A DNA stretch of 64,000 bases from Thermothielavioides terrestris NRRL 8126. Lineage: Eukaryota > Ascomycota > Sordariomycetes > Sordariales > Chaetomiaceae. The stretch lies in contig NC_016462.1 of the NCBI RefSeq assembly GCF_000226115.1, forward strand, positions 2,914,001-2,978,000, in the 5' to 3' direction. The translations under genes were made by a program, and so were the position numbers. This document shows, in pieces, positions 54,267-64,000 of the stretch (its first letter is position 1; the number at the start of each line of letters is the position of its first letter). The notes below the pieces were generated by a model. It was not told where the DNA came from. It searched no databases and saw only the letters and a list, made by a program, of their open reading frames with translations.

Positions 54267-56465
54267 TCAATCATCTGCACCACCCGAGCCTGCACCAACC
54301 CCCATGCACCGGTCCCAGTGCCTCCGTCCGGCGGACCCATGCAGCGCATCCACCCACGGAAACCCCTCCAGCACGCGAGCTACACTCTCCCAGCTGCCCA
54401 GCCCCAACCTGCCCGCGATCATCCTCGTCGTCTCGACCAGCAACCTATCATCATCATCACAGTCCACCTCCCCAACCTCACCCTCACCTTCATGACCATG
54501 ACCACCGCCGCAGCCACCGCGCCCCAACACGCCGCACGCGACCCCGACAAGCACCATCCACAAAACAACCTGCATCTCCCAGCCCCGATCCTGATCCTGA
54601 TCCTGATCCCCATCCCCATCCCCATCCAATTCCCGAACCTGATCCCAATTCCCAACCTCCCCCTCCCCTCCCCTTCCCCGCGCCTGTACCCGCGCCCGTG
54701 CCTGTGCCTGTGCCTGCGCCTGTGCCCGTGCCCGTGCCCGTGCCAGTCCCAACCACACGGAAAGCACCACCCGCGCAGGCGCCCGCACCCACGCCCACTC
54801 GCTCGCGCCGGCCTGGCCGCCGCTGCCGCCAGTGTGGTGGGTGGTGCCCACCCAGAGGAAGCGGGACACGAAGGCTGTTAGGCCGATTGATACGATGGAT
54901 GCGGCTTGTTCTGGTGTCAGTGTCGCTGTCACTTGGGTTGGGGCTGGGGTTGGGGCTGAGGTTAGGGCGCGGTTGGAGGGGAGGAGGGGGTTTGGGAGAT
55001 CAGATTGGGGTTGGTTGGCTAAGGCGAGGTTCTGGTTAATCAAGTTGGGGTTCTGGTTGGGATTGAGATCGAGGTCGAGGCCAGTTGCGTCCTGGGCGGA
55101 GGCGGTATCGATCTCGACGACGGGAGATGATGCGCCGGTGGTGTGACTGGCGGCTGTTGTTCCGACCAGCGACGACAGCGCCTGGACGCGGTAGGCCAGC
55201 TGGATGAAGGTGTCGTGGACAGCGTCGCTGGGCAGCTTGGTGGTGCTGCGACGGGGCGGCGAACTTGAGGTGGCCGCGGCGCGGAGGAGGCGGGCCGTGT
55301 GCGCTGCGTCGCTGAGGAGGGCGGCGAGGGCGGGCGGGAGCACCGATGCGAGTTGGGCCGTGGCAGACGCGCAGGGGCGGTGGTGGTCCGGCGGCAAGGG
55401 TAGGTCGAGGATGGTGCGAGCGCGCGGGATTGAGGCTTCGACCTCGCGGACGGTAAAGCGGGTGGGCGTGCCGAGGTGGAGGGAGCACTCGACGTCGGCT
55501 CTGCAGACGCAGACTCAGTGGGTGTGTGAGAGCGGGGGGGTGGGAGATGGTGCCTCAATGCGTACCGGAATACTTTGCGGGCCCAGGTAGGGTTGCTTCT
55601 TGCGAAGCCGCCGATGCCGCCGCGCATCTCAACCATGCGCCGCACGCCGTCGAGATGCAGCCGGCCGCGGTGGTAGGACCCCTGGAAGCGCTCGTACAGC
55701 GCCAGTATCATCACCACGGTCACGTTCTCGTCGGCCGCGGCGTTGCTGCCGGACAGCCGGGCGTTAACGAGCCGGAGGGCGACGCAGAGGTGGCGCACGC
55801 GCGCTGCCGTGCTATCCTGGCTGGGGGACACGGGCATGCTGGGGAATGCGGCCATAAACACGGCCATCGCCCCGTGGAAATCTGCCGCTAAGTTAGTCCT
55901 GGAGTGCGGGGACTCTGCGAAGGCAGTGAGCAGAGCGGATGGTTTGCTTACACGCTTCATCCCGCAGGATCGGCACGATGTAATTTGAACGCGGCTCCGA
56001 GGCGTAGTCGAGAACGTCGTCCAGCTCGGGAGGATGCCGAATATTCGCGAAGAAAGAAATGGCTAGACGGCAAGTCGGCAATCAGACTCCGGCTACTACA
56101 TGGCAGTACCAGGTTTTCAAGGAAGGCCAGGTGATGCTGGGATGCCCACCTCGTTCGAGGACGCCCAGGCCGAGGGACCGCGCAGTGAGCTGCACATGTG
56201 CCGGGAGCGAGCTCAGGAGGACTGACGAGCCACGAGGAAACGGGGCGGCTACACTGGCCTGGGCGGGCGGTGATAGTAATATTTGCCGATAGGCAGATAG
56301 CGCCGTGGGCGAGCTGGCGGTGGCCATCAGCGCTTCCTGCGCCTTCTTCCTCGACGGCCGGGTGAGCTTCCTGCCGGCGTTCCGGCCCTTGGCCACATAG
56401 CTACGGATCTGTCTTCTCGTACGCCAGTCGCCAATGTCGCGGCTGTCGATGAACTCAAACTTCAT
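54267..56465 (-). CDS. Fungal-specific transcription factor-like protein (fungal_trans_2 type)
   Basis: Minus strand, exons 56465..56150, 56062..55952, 55887..55566, 55500..54267 (introns 87, 64 and 65 nt); 660 residues. It starts 'MKFEFIDSRDIGDWRTRRQI', a leader typical of fungal proteins that lack a Zn2Cys6 cluster but keep the middle homology region. The joins 'LERAISFFANI', 'RDEASADFHGAMAVF' and 'KVFRADVECSL' fit that domain ('MILALYERFQGSYHRGRLHLDGVRRMVEMRGG'). The basic start ('RRQIRSYVAKGRNAGRK') may bind DNA or act as a nuclear signal. The last exon is long and low in complexity, with Asn/Asp repeats, Arg-Ala/Gln-Ala dipeptides (about 54690-54745) and Gly-Asp/Gln-Asp runs. Its tail converges with the SDR gene (97 bp between stops). 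Targets are unknown. Confidence 0.78.
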
Positions 56466-56620
56466 TCTTCATTCGCGCAATTTACTTGTCGAGCAGCCAT
56501 GTGCAGTCGCGGTTTTGCATACATAGGTAAGCTTCGCTGCCTGTTCGATTCGGGAGGATCTGGGTGTGGACAAGCAGGGGCTGGGATGGGAGCTCGGAAG
56601 GTGCCCAGTCAGGTAACCTT

Positions 56621-56643
56621 AAGTCCGAGAATTTCTCGGACTT
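56621..56643. repeat. 23-nt perfect palindrome
   Basis: AAGTCCGAGAA, one central T, then TTCTCGGACTT. Eleven-base arms match without error. It could be a two-fold regulator site or a small hairpin; it lies about 160 bp upstream of the transcription factor start at 56465. Confidence 0.8.
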
Positions 56644-58772
56644 TGGGAAGTAGACTGATCAACTGCACTACCAATTCCATGGCGCTGTCGTAGATGGAAT
56701 CATCAACTGTAGTCTGCCCGACATTAAGGCTGGGAACATAGTGCACACTCCATGAGGTTGGCGTCACGAACTCGCGTTTGTCATATTGCAGGGAACTGGC
56801 AAGGCGCGGTTCTGAAGGGAGGTCATTGGTAGTAGTAGATTGCAGTTGGTTGGAACAAGGCGAGACGGTAAGGATTGTGAGACTATATACAGCTGGAGAT
56901 ACCTAGGTATAAATGGAAGCTCTGGTAAGCCCCCAAGAAGGGTTTCACCTGCGTGCCAAGCTCTCGCACAGGAATGGGTAGGTATTTGCACAAGCCCATT
57001 CCCTGGCTCACCACACGTTTTCCTGTCTGCATGAGTCTTCGGTGCTCACATGCATACACGCTTGTTGAACACGAACGTAGCCCACATTTTCCATTGCCAC
57101 GGCACCCGGTTTCCGGTAGAGGTAAGAAGGTAGCAACACTTGGATAGGGAGGAAACGTGCAAAGCATTGGAATCAAACTCATCCTCGGCCCGCAGCCCCT
57201 ACTTCTGTGACCTGTCGCAGTGCTCTCAGGTATCCCGTTGATGATCGCCGTGCATTTCGAGAGTCTCCGCCGCCATTGAATTATATAGCATCATGCTGTC
57301 TAGGTGCCTTTGAGACAATCATTTGCCGCCAGTGCTATTCGTGCCAAGCTGAGAAACAATCCGATGAAGTTTCTCACTGACGGTCACGTCACTGACATCG
57401 TATACCAATTTCAACAATATGGAGGCCGATGTGTCTAGCCCGAGAGGGAGGTGCAGGGGGCTAGATGTCGAGGCGCTGGCTAAGCTTCTGGTTGGACCCG
57501 CGGCTAGCCTGCTGACGGTCTATCCATTGTCAGCTCCGTTGTACGCCTTGCAGTGACATTATTCCCATCTCTCCCTAAAGGAAAAGGAGGTAGGGGAAGG
57601 GGCGAGAAGAGAAGAGGGGAGGACGAGCGCTAGGGAAGAAAATGCCTATACAAGCCATACAAAACATACAGGACCGTGCTCCCCGAGGCAGACTGGGGAG
57701 GGTTGACCATTGTCGAGGCGATGGACCGAGGGCGCTTGGCAGACATGTTGGGGGGGAACAGTAGTGAATAGAGACGTTCTAATGCTATAAGGAGATGAGA
57801 CAGAGAAGAGGGGGTCTTGGTCGATTCCATGATCGGAATCCAATTGCCTTTATACGTCGGCCGTCCAGAGCAGCGCGACTCTCTCATGTCCGCCCGTTTG
57901 GGTGTTCTTTTGGACAGGCTCTTGTACTTTTGCGGACTATTGATTAGGGCCAACTTGGGGAGTCCAGGCTGCCAAACGTGATTAAGAAAGCGGTTCCGAA
58001 CGTAGCACCACATGGTGCCTTGGCTGGCGGTCAACTGCGGCGATGCAGGAGCCCTGAGCCCCGACGAGGACTGTACTTTTTGAGAGCGACCGAAGTGTCG
58101 ACTTCCAGGTTCTACTTCGTTGGGTTTCACACATTGCTGCTGGCACCGCTGCTTGCAAGACAAAAGGACGAAGTGGGGCACCGGGACCTCACCCACCAAG
58201 TAGGTAGTGTATAACTGTATGCCGCACTATGCAGGGGGATGGGGACGACGGGACAACGCCGATCAGCGACGTCTGGCATGGAAGTCGAGCAAATCAGTGT
58301 ACTTGTACAGTGCCCCCCTTGTTTGTCCGTTAGCGTGGTACTTGGGTGGAATCACGAGAAGCACTCCGATTCCCTCGAGCTATCATGTACCTACCTAGCC
58401 GTCTTAGCAAAGAATAGACTAACCGCTAGAGAAAGTCGGTGGGCACTGTAGCCTCTGCCCACAATGCAGCTTCTTTCAGTGCCTGGCAAGTTAGCTAGAT
58501 AGGGTAATTGCGTTCACTCCGCTGCTTCACTATGCCCGACATGCCTCACTTGAACTTCGAGTCTGGAGAGGATGAGGCCAGAGACGGAACAGGCGGGTCA
58601 AAAGGCCGACTTTGGTTGGCTGCAGCCCCCTGTAAAAAAGTGGGGGTAAGAACCAAACTAGTAGTGTACGGATTATAACACGCAAACAAGCAATGTTTTG
58701 CAAGGCGTCGGGGGCTCGCGCAAACAACCTAGAAGGAACGGGGCCAGTTGGGCGAAGAGCTGCTGGCCCGGG

Positions 58773-58948
58773 GCGGTTGCAGAAAAGTGGGAATTTCCGC
58801 CTCTTCGACCTCTTCCGGGGGGATCGGGTGGGTCGCAGGTTTGGCTTCGCCCACACTAACGCAGTGCGATGCGGTGGAAAAACACCACCGTCCCAACACA
58901 CGGCCCCAGGTCGAAGAGGCTGCGCAAGTACCCACTTTTCCGCAATCG
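58773..58948. repeat. Imperfect inverted repeat, ~40-bp arms
   Basis: The left arm (58773-58811) and right arm (58908-58948) share GAAAAGTGGG and CTCTTCGACCT in inverted orientation with a few mismatches; the spacer is about 96 bp. No coding potential was seen. Confidence 0.65.
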
Positions 58949-58970
58949 CCCTAGCCAATGAAAGGTCGTG

Positions 58971-59050
58971 CCAAGGTTGGAAATCCCAGATTAGGTACGT
59001 ACCAAGGTAGGGAAATCCCCGATTAGTATGTACCAAGGTTGGGAAATCCC
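58971..59050. repeat. 31-bp tandem repeat, 2.6 copies
   Basis: Units begin CCAAGG at 58971, 59002 and 59033, exactly 31 bp apart, each followed by a GGAAATCCC core (two copies also GATTAG). It lies just after the inverted repeat, so the two may belong to one unknown element. Confidence 0.85.
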
Positions 59051-59247
59051 TGTGCAGGTGTGCTCTTTTTGGACTCATGCTGGAGGAGGCACTGATGTAG
59101 TAGATGATAACCATCACGTCGACAGCCTCGATCGATGCGTGTGCTGAAGTTAAATATGTAGCTCATGACCTCTTGTTCTTTTCCACATTTCTCTGTGATG
59201 CTCCGACACCAAAATTTCTGGGAGCAGCCGAGCATTGACCATCCAAA

Positions 59248-60078
59248 ATGCCGCCGGAGAGGCTGTCCCGACCTCTTGACTGGAGAAAATATGAGGATGA
59301 GATTCTCGACCTCCTGACGAACTAGCAGAAGACCCTGCGCGAGGTTATAGAGCACATATGCGCAAAGCACGGCTTCTACGCAACGTAACTACATCATCCG
59401 TCGGCCCCAGACGTTGCTCCTCCACAGCGTTAGCTAACTAGTCGCCACAGAGAGAGACAGTACAAGTATCGCTTTGGCCAGCTCAAATACGTAAACAGCG
59501 ACGAGTGGGCCCTCATTGCCGATGAACTCCGGCGCTACGCCGCTCCCGGCAAGAAGACGGTGGTCTACCTCCAAGGCCAGCCGTTGCCGATGGAGCGCGT
59601 CAGTCGCGGGATCGCCCGTAGCCAGAAGAAAGGCTCCGCCTCTCGGGTCCAAAAACGGATTCCCGATAGCAAGTTGGCATAGGATGGCCCAACCCAGCTA
59701 GTCCACGGTTGCTTATAATAGATCCTAGCGAAACGGAAGCCCCTGGATGCAGCCAGGATCACCTTCCGAACGCCGTCCCCAGCGCCCCTCCCGACTAGCG
59801 GTTGCTCTCTAGAAACAGGCAACGGACCGAACGGGCATACCGTGAGGGATGCGTTTGCCGCCTCTATGCCCAGCTTGCTAGTTGGAAGCTCTCAGCCAAC
59901 CGGGGTATCGCCAGGATTGGAGGGTGGGGCTGCCGCATGGCCGATGCAGGAACCGCCATTTGACTGGCTCGACGACGCCGGCATGGTGGTTGTGGGCGAC
60001 ACGTGGGACGAAATCGGTACGTACAGTGCGACGCTAGGAGTTCTAGGCTTACCGAGTTCTGTCGTGCACGATGCTTGA
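59248..60078 (+). pseudogene. Broken Clr5-domain gene
   Basis: An ATG exon 59248..59384 encodes 'LDWRKYEDEILDLL', then an in-frame TAG (59323-59325, next to CAG), then 'KTLREVIEHICAKHGFYA'. A 66-nt intron (GTAACT, GCTAACT branch, CCACAG) joins 'REQYKYRFGQLKYVN' from 59451. This is the N-terminal Clr5 domain of fungal regulators. The second exon runs to a stop at 59682, and protein-like reading resumes in another frame at 59842-60078 ('PFDWLDDAGMVVVGDTWDEI'). At least one nonsense and one frame break therefore make it a pseudogene. Clr5 is named for a fission yeast silencing factor; most family members are uncharacterised. Confidence 0.6.
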
Positions 60079-60295
60079 CCTTGGAAGGAAACCTGCAAAA
60101 GCAAATATACTCGCCTGCTACTGCTGAGTCTAGGTGGTACCCAGAGCTCTTTGCGCAATCGAGCTGGTTTGACGTGTGTAGTTAGAAGAGCGCCTGACGT
60201 CTCACGGCTAATCCTGGTTGGCATCTGGTTGTCAGTAGTACCGTGGTGAATGGGGATGAAATGACTCAATTGCGCTATCTGACATACTTGCACAG

Positions 60296-60299
<4 letters not shown>

Positions 60300-60356
<57 letters not shown>
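60300..60356. repeat. Poly(T) tract, 57 nt (poly(A) on minus strand)
   Basis: 57 uninterrupted T residues on the plus strand. The tract lies 57 bp beyond the stop of the minus-strand gene 60414-60719, in the position where a poly(A) tail would be on that strand. Confidence 0.95.
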
Positions 60357-60357
<1 letters not shown>

Positions 60358-60413
60358 GCTTCCCGCCTGCTCTCTTTAACCGACCACCGAAGCAGGTAGC
60401 TAGTCCATCAACT

Positions 60414-60719
60414 TCATTCGCGCGCACGAGAGGGACGTCGCGCGTCCGCAGCGTCCCCGCCATCGTTCGCGGTCTGGTCGGCGAGGGCCTCGGCGAGGCG
60501 GCCGGGGAATGACTCTTCAAACCTCCTCTGCGCGGCCTTGAGTCTGCACATCATGGCCAGCGCCGTCACCAGAGCGCATAGCAGAACTACTCCGATCGCC
60601 GCGAAGAGAATAGTGACGAAAAAAAGGTCCCCGTGCGGGTCCCGTTCCGAGCCGAATGGGGATTCAAAGCGAGCCGCGAGGGGGTGGGCGAGCGCGGCGG
60701 TCGGCGTGAGCGGAGCCAT
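60414..60719 (-). CDS. Small single-pass membrane protein, 101 residues
   Basis: A single minus-strand exon. A polar N-terminus with 'FESPFGSERDPHGD' is followed by one strong membrane segment at about residues 33-56 ('LFFVTILFAAIGVVLLCALV') and a basic then acidic C-terminus ('CRLKAAQRRFEESFPGRLAE'). A TATA element lies at 60892-60898, 173 bp upstream. No family was recognised. The combination of TATA promoter, ATG and clean membrane topology makes it a likely gene despite its size; orientation in the membrane is probably with the basic side cytosolic. Confidence 0.6.
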   Translation of the reverse strand: MAPLTPTAALAHPLAARFESPFGSERDPHGDLFFVTILFAAIGVVLLCALVTALAMMCRLKAAQRRFEESFPGRLAEALADQTANDGGDAADARRPSRARE

Positions 60720-61562
60720 CCTGGACTGGCTTAGCTTGGTGGATGGAGGCCACGGGCGAGGTGACCTGTTACGGCACTAGGATGATGGTGCAGCTGGTAG
60801 TCGTGAGGGCTAAGTGTAGGTTGAGCCGCTGTTGTTGGTTGGGCTGGGGTTGGATGAACGATGGTGACGAAGATGGAGGACGGAACAGATGTTATATAGC
60901 TTGTTTGTCACGTCTTCCCACAAAAAGCTGATTTGATGCTCGGCTTTGGCAAATTAGTTCACGAACAATGCCCTTGATGGTAGGTTCGGCTCAGGTGGAA
61001 TATTTGGTTTTAATCTGTGTCGTCATTGGTTGTATCGATCTTCGACATGGGGTCGAATGGACAGTCCTTGGTTTCCTTTGTTCTTGGACAGCCAGCCATG
61101 CCTGGTACCTGGCCATGACGGGCTGAACAACTCTTGGAGCGCAAGAGAATCAATCGCCCTGACAAGCACCATGAGCCACTTGTCGAAGTCAGAAGGCAAA
61201 ACGGTCTCTGGGATCCAAGACGTTGGGGATCAGCGAGTTTAAGGGCGGTGGCGCAGACCGTTAAGCGCACAACTGCAACCACTTGCGTCTGAAATAGCCG
61301 GGATGGTAGATGGCGAACAATGCCATTTTGGCCGATTGAACACCTCTAGGTCTCTATTTGGGTATCTTGACGGAGAAAAAATCCCGTCCCTTCATTGCCG
61401 AGGACATAGTCTCGATCCCAGTCTCTAAAAGGCTTGGGTGGCAGCCAAGAGCGGGCGGCTATAGTTAATCCTTCCAGGCTATCCGCTATCCTGACGACGC
61501 GCCTCTCCGCCGCCCACACGCTCTGTGGGCAGCTCGGGCAGCTAGCCGGACACGGACATCCC
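60720..61562. other. Intergenic, promoter of small membrane gene and MFS 3' side
   Basis: It holds the TATATAA element (minus, 60892-60898). No gene was recognised in the rest. Confidence 0.5.
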
Positions 61563-63325
61563 TCACGAGCTCCTCCGACCGTACGGCTCGAAGGGAAACA
61601 CAGCGGCGGCCAGGCCCATGGCAACCAGCAGCGCGCCGCAGATGTAGATGGGCACGGGCGTGGACGTGTCGGCCACGGTGGCAATCACGGCGGACAGGAT
61701 GCCCATGACGCGGTTGCAAGCGACGGCGACGCCGTTGCCGGTGGCGCGGTGGGCGCTCGGCAGCACCTCGGGCGTGTACGCATACAGCGTGCCGTAGTAG
61801 ACGTTGAGGCAGAAGCCGATGGCGCACGAGAAGCCGACGTCCTGGGCGGCGGAGCGCACCGCCGTGTAGGCGAAGAAGAAGGCGGCCGTCATCAGCGCGC
61901 CGATCAGCATCGTGTACCGCCGGCCGAACAGCGGCAGGTTGCACATCCAGCCGGCCAGGATGGGGCCGAAGATGCTGCTGATGTTGGTCAGCGCGTAGTT
62001 GCGCCACGAGTCGTAGGTCGAGACGGAGAGGCTGGCGCCGCGCGTCGCGAGGTAGGTGGGCAGGAAGACGTAGAAGAGCGGGTAGGCGAGCCCGACCATG
62101 GCCCACGAGAGCCAGATCATGACGGTCGACAGGCCGGTCTTGCGCGTCGAGAACAGCCCACGGAGGTGGATGAGCGTTTCGGCAAACGAGAAGCGGTTCT
62201 TGCTGTGGGCCGTCGTCACCACTCCGCACGCCTCGAGCTGCTCGAGGGTCAGGCTGCATGGGCGGTTGTACTTGGCGGCCAAGGCCTGGAAAGTGTCGAC
62301 CACCTTGGCGTCCTCGCCCAGACCGAGAAGGTACTTCGGCGTCTCTCTCAGGCGGACTACCGTCAGGCGGAGGATCGACATGACGAAGACGAGGGCGCCG
62401 CTCGTGAACATGACGTATCTCCAGCCCATGTTGTTGTCTTTGGTGCAAGTATCGACCGAGGGGCAGTTCCACTTCTCAGGGACTGTATAACATACCGTTA
62501 GAGTCAATCAAAGTCAGCCACGCTTATATTACAGCCGCACGCACCCAGAAAGCCCCAGGCGAAGAAGCCGGTGATGGCCTGGCCGAAGCCCCACCAAGCA
62601 GCCATGACGGTTACCATCCACTGCTTGTCGCCAGGCAAGAATTCGAGGAAGACGGTGGTGTCCAGCACGAGGTTCCCGCCACCGCCGAAGCCGATCAGTG
62701 CGATGAAGACACCCAGCGACGCCCAACTCGGCATGGCACCGGCGATGATGGCGGAGGCGGAGCAGATCAGGAGGGACAGGTTGAAGGCGTAGCGGCGGCC
62801 GATGATGTCCGCGCCGAGGCCCCAGAACAACGCCCCCGAGAGCATGCCGGAGTACACCGCGATCGTCAATGCCTTGGCGTACCCCACCTCGCCAAACTCG
62901 GTGAAGGCCGGCGTGGCGATGACGGACTGCAGGAGGAGGATCAGTGAGTCCACGGCGTATCTACGCTCGTTAGCTCGGCCGAAATCCGGCGTTTTGAGGG
63001 AGAAATGGTGCTTATTTTATTACCCAAAGCCATTGAGGAAGAACAGCTTGGTGTGATAGGGCGTCCAGCCGAGCTCGTCAATAGCCTGGACGGGGGCCGT
63101 TAGTAGCGGCGACTGAGTCCAGTGCCACGCAAGGATCGGATCGCCCTCACTCACGTTGTTCACCAGGTGCATCTTCCGGCTCATGGCGGGGTCCAAGTCG
63201 TCCAAGGCCAGCACGTCCTTGTTGAGGGACGACTCCTCGTCGCCGCTGTGCACCGAGACATCTCGAGGGGCGTCTTTGGCGTCATTGCCGCGCGACTCGA
63301 GATGGGGGCCCTGTTCCACAGCCAT
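61563..63325 (-). CDS. Major facilitator superfamily transporter, sugar/organic-acid porter type
   Basis: Minus strand, exons 63325..63024, 62960..62545, 62482..61563 (introns 63 and 62 nt); 545 residues. The start is the first in-frame ATG ('MAVEQGPHLESRGND'), followed by an acidic cytosolic leader. Joins 'FFLNGFGYAVDSLILLLQ' and 'AWGFLVPEKWNCPS' restore membrane segments 1 and 5. About twelve hydrophobic segments are visible. 'GADIIGRRYAF' is the loop 2-3 signature, 'LRETPKYLLGLGEDAKV' the central loop (PESPR-like), 'CNLPLFGRRYTM' the second-half GRR, and 'YAYTPEVLPSAHRATGNGVA' the late PETxR-like motif. This matches fungal transporters near the SV2/organic-solute group. It would be a plasma or organelle membrane symporter; the substrate is unknown. 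Confidence 0.87.
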
Positions 63326-64000
63326 GGCACTCAAGGTATCGCATGCGCGCAATATCGGAGCGCTTGACTACCGATTCGGTCGCAGAGGGGCGGAGTGACG
63401 CTCAAGAGCCGCGCTTAAACCCCACAACGGATTGGTATGGAGGGAGTTAGGACGGAACCGTTGTCCGGTAAGAGGTGCAATGGATCAAACGATGACGGGT
63501 GCCGAGGTCATCCAAAGCTGCTGGATGATATTCTGGGGCGGGATAGCGAAAGATGAGGGAGGGGGAGGGGCTTCGAGAATATCTACCCGTGGACGTGGGG
63601 TTGAGTTGGAGGGTGAGCAGAGGATCGGGACGCTGGAGGCATCCGAGGCAAATCCCGGCCTTTTCAGGGACACCTAGCACCGCTCAGGATGTTTCGGCAC
63701 GAAGTTAAAGGGTGCAGAGGAGGGGAAGGGGACCCGGCGATCGGCAGAAAAGCACGCGGTCAAGTACCCCATCGAGAAAGACGGCCAGTCGGTGCCCCTC
63801 CACCCCACCGCCCTTTGTCTGCAGCCAAGATGCTCTTCCCAGCGCGGCGGTCCACTGGTGACGCGAGGATCAGCCATTGAATGCCAGGGCTCAATGGGCA
63901 CGCATTTCGCATTGGCCATGTGCTTCTTCTCAGGGTCTCCCTGACATCATAGGTTGGCCCGGGGTCCACTCCAGGAACCCCTAACTGCCGTTTTGGGCCG
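63326..64000. other. Upstream region of MFS gene to window end
   Basis: 675 bp including the MFS promoter. No gene was recognised before the window ends. Confidence 0.45.

Larger units (their letters stand above)
56466..59247. other. Gene-poor region, 2.8 kb, with palindrome and repeats
   Basis: It contains a perfect 23-nt palindrome (56621-56643), a purine-rich stretch at 57580-57640, an inverted repeat (58773-58948) and a 31-bp tandem repeat (58971-59050). A minus-strand frame of 189 codons at 58199-57630 has no recognised feature and is not called. Confidence 0.5.

Noticed and set aside
57630..58199. 189-codon minus-strand frame as a gene
   Set aside because: No recognisable domain, no splice context, and its start is not a clear ATG with context.

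Overview
This window looks like nuclear DNA of a filamentous ascomycete, most likely a sordariomycete. I cannot name the genus. The reasons are: GC-rich genes with introns of about 50-120 nt that carry GT..AG ends and CTAAC/CTGAC-like branch sites; a typical fungal gene set (fungal DOCK, MLH3, Vps11, ARO2, Tsp3-type tetraspanin, fungal_trans_2-type regulator, Clr5 domain); and one TA-rich transposon relic whose stop codons are almost all TAA/TAG, the signature of repeat-induced point mutation (RIP). Exons below were placed by hand, from frame continuity, splice signals and protein-family continuity across junctions.

Regions. (1) 1-16.8 kb: 3' part of a DOCK-family Rho/Rac exchange factor, a Golgi-type glycosyltransferase, a zinc-finger protein (minus), a 70-residue orphan gene and a nitrilase with an expanded internal repeat. 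(2) 17.4-31.6 kb: dense housekeeping block with a conserved low-complexity fungal protein (minus), MLH3, VPS11, a mitochondrial lipoate-protein ligase (minus), chorismate synthase ARO2, and a tetraspanin (minus). (3) 32.2-41.2 kb: two divergently transcribed secreted enzymes, a GH24 lysozyme and a CHAP-domain peptidase/amidase. They share a nearly identical N-terminal SH3b-like module and are separated by a 5.1-kb RIP-degraded DNA transposon with ~170-bp terminal inverted repeats (34406-39503). This is the most interesting part. (4) 41.6-51.4 kb: an intron-containing tRNA-Asp, an orphan gene with a probable GC-AG intron, a small protein kinase-like gene, a second zinc-finger protein of the family seen at 10-11.5 kb, a doubly broken membrane-protein gene, and a BTB protein. 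(5) 51.4-64 kb: repeat-like accessory DNA, an SDR oxidoreductase, a fungal-specific transcription factor, a broken Clr5-domain gene, a 57-nt poly(T) tract, a small membrane protein and an MFS sugar-type transporter.

How the genes fit together. Most are independent housekeeping or regulatory genes: signalling by DOCK; recombination and repair by MLH3; vacuolar fusion by Vps11; aromatic amino-acid synthesis by ARO2; lipoylation by the ligase. The exception is the lysozyme/CHAP pair. Both carry signal peptides, both have the same presumed wall-binding module, and one should cut glycan strands while the other cuts peptide bonds. Together they read as a two-enzyme system against bacterial cell walls. 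No CRISPR, rRNA or prophage was seen.
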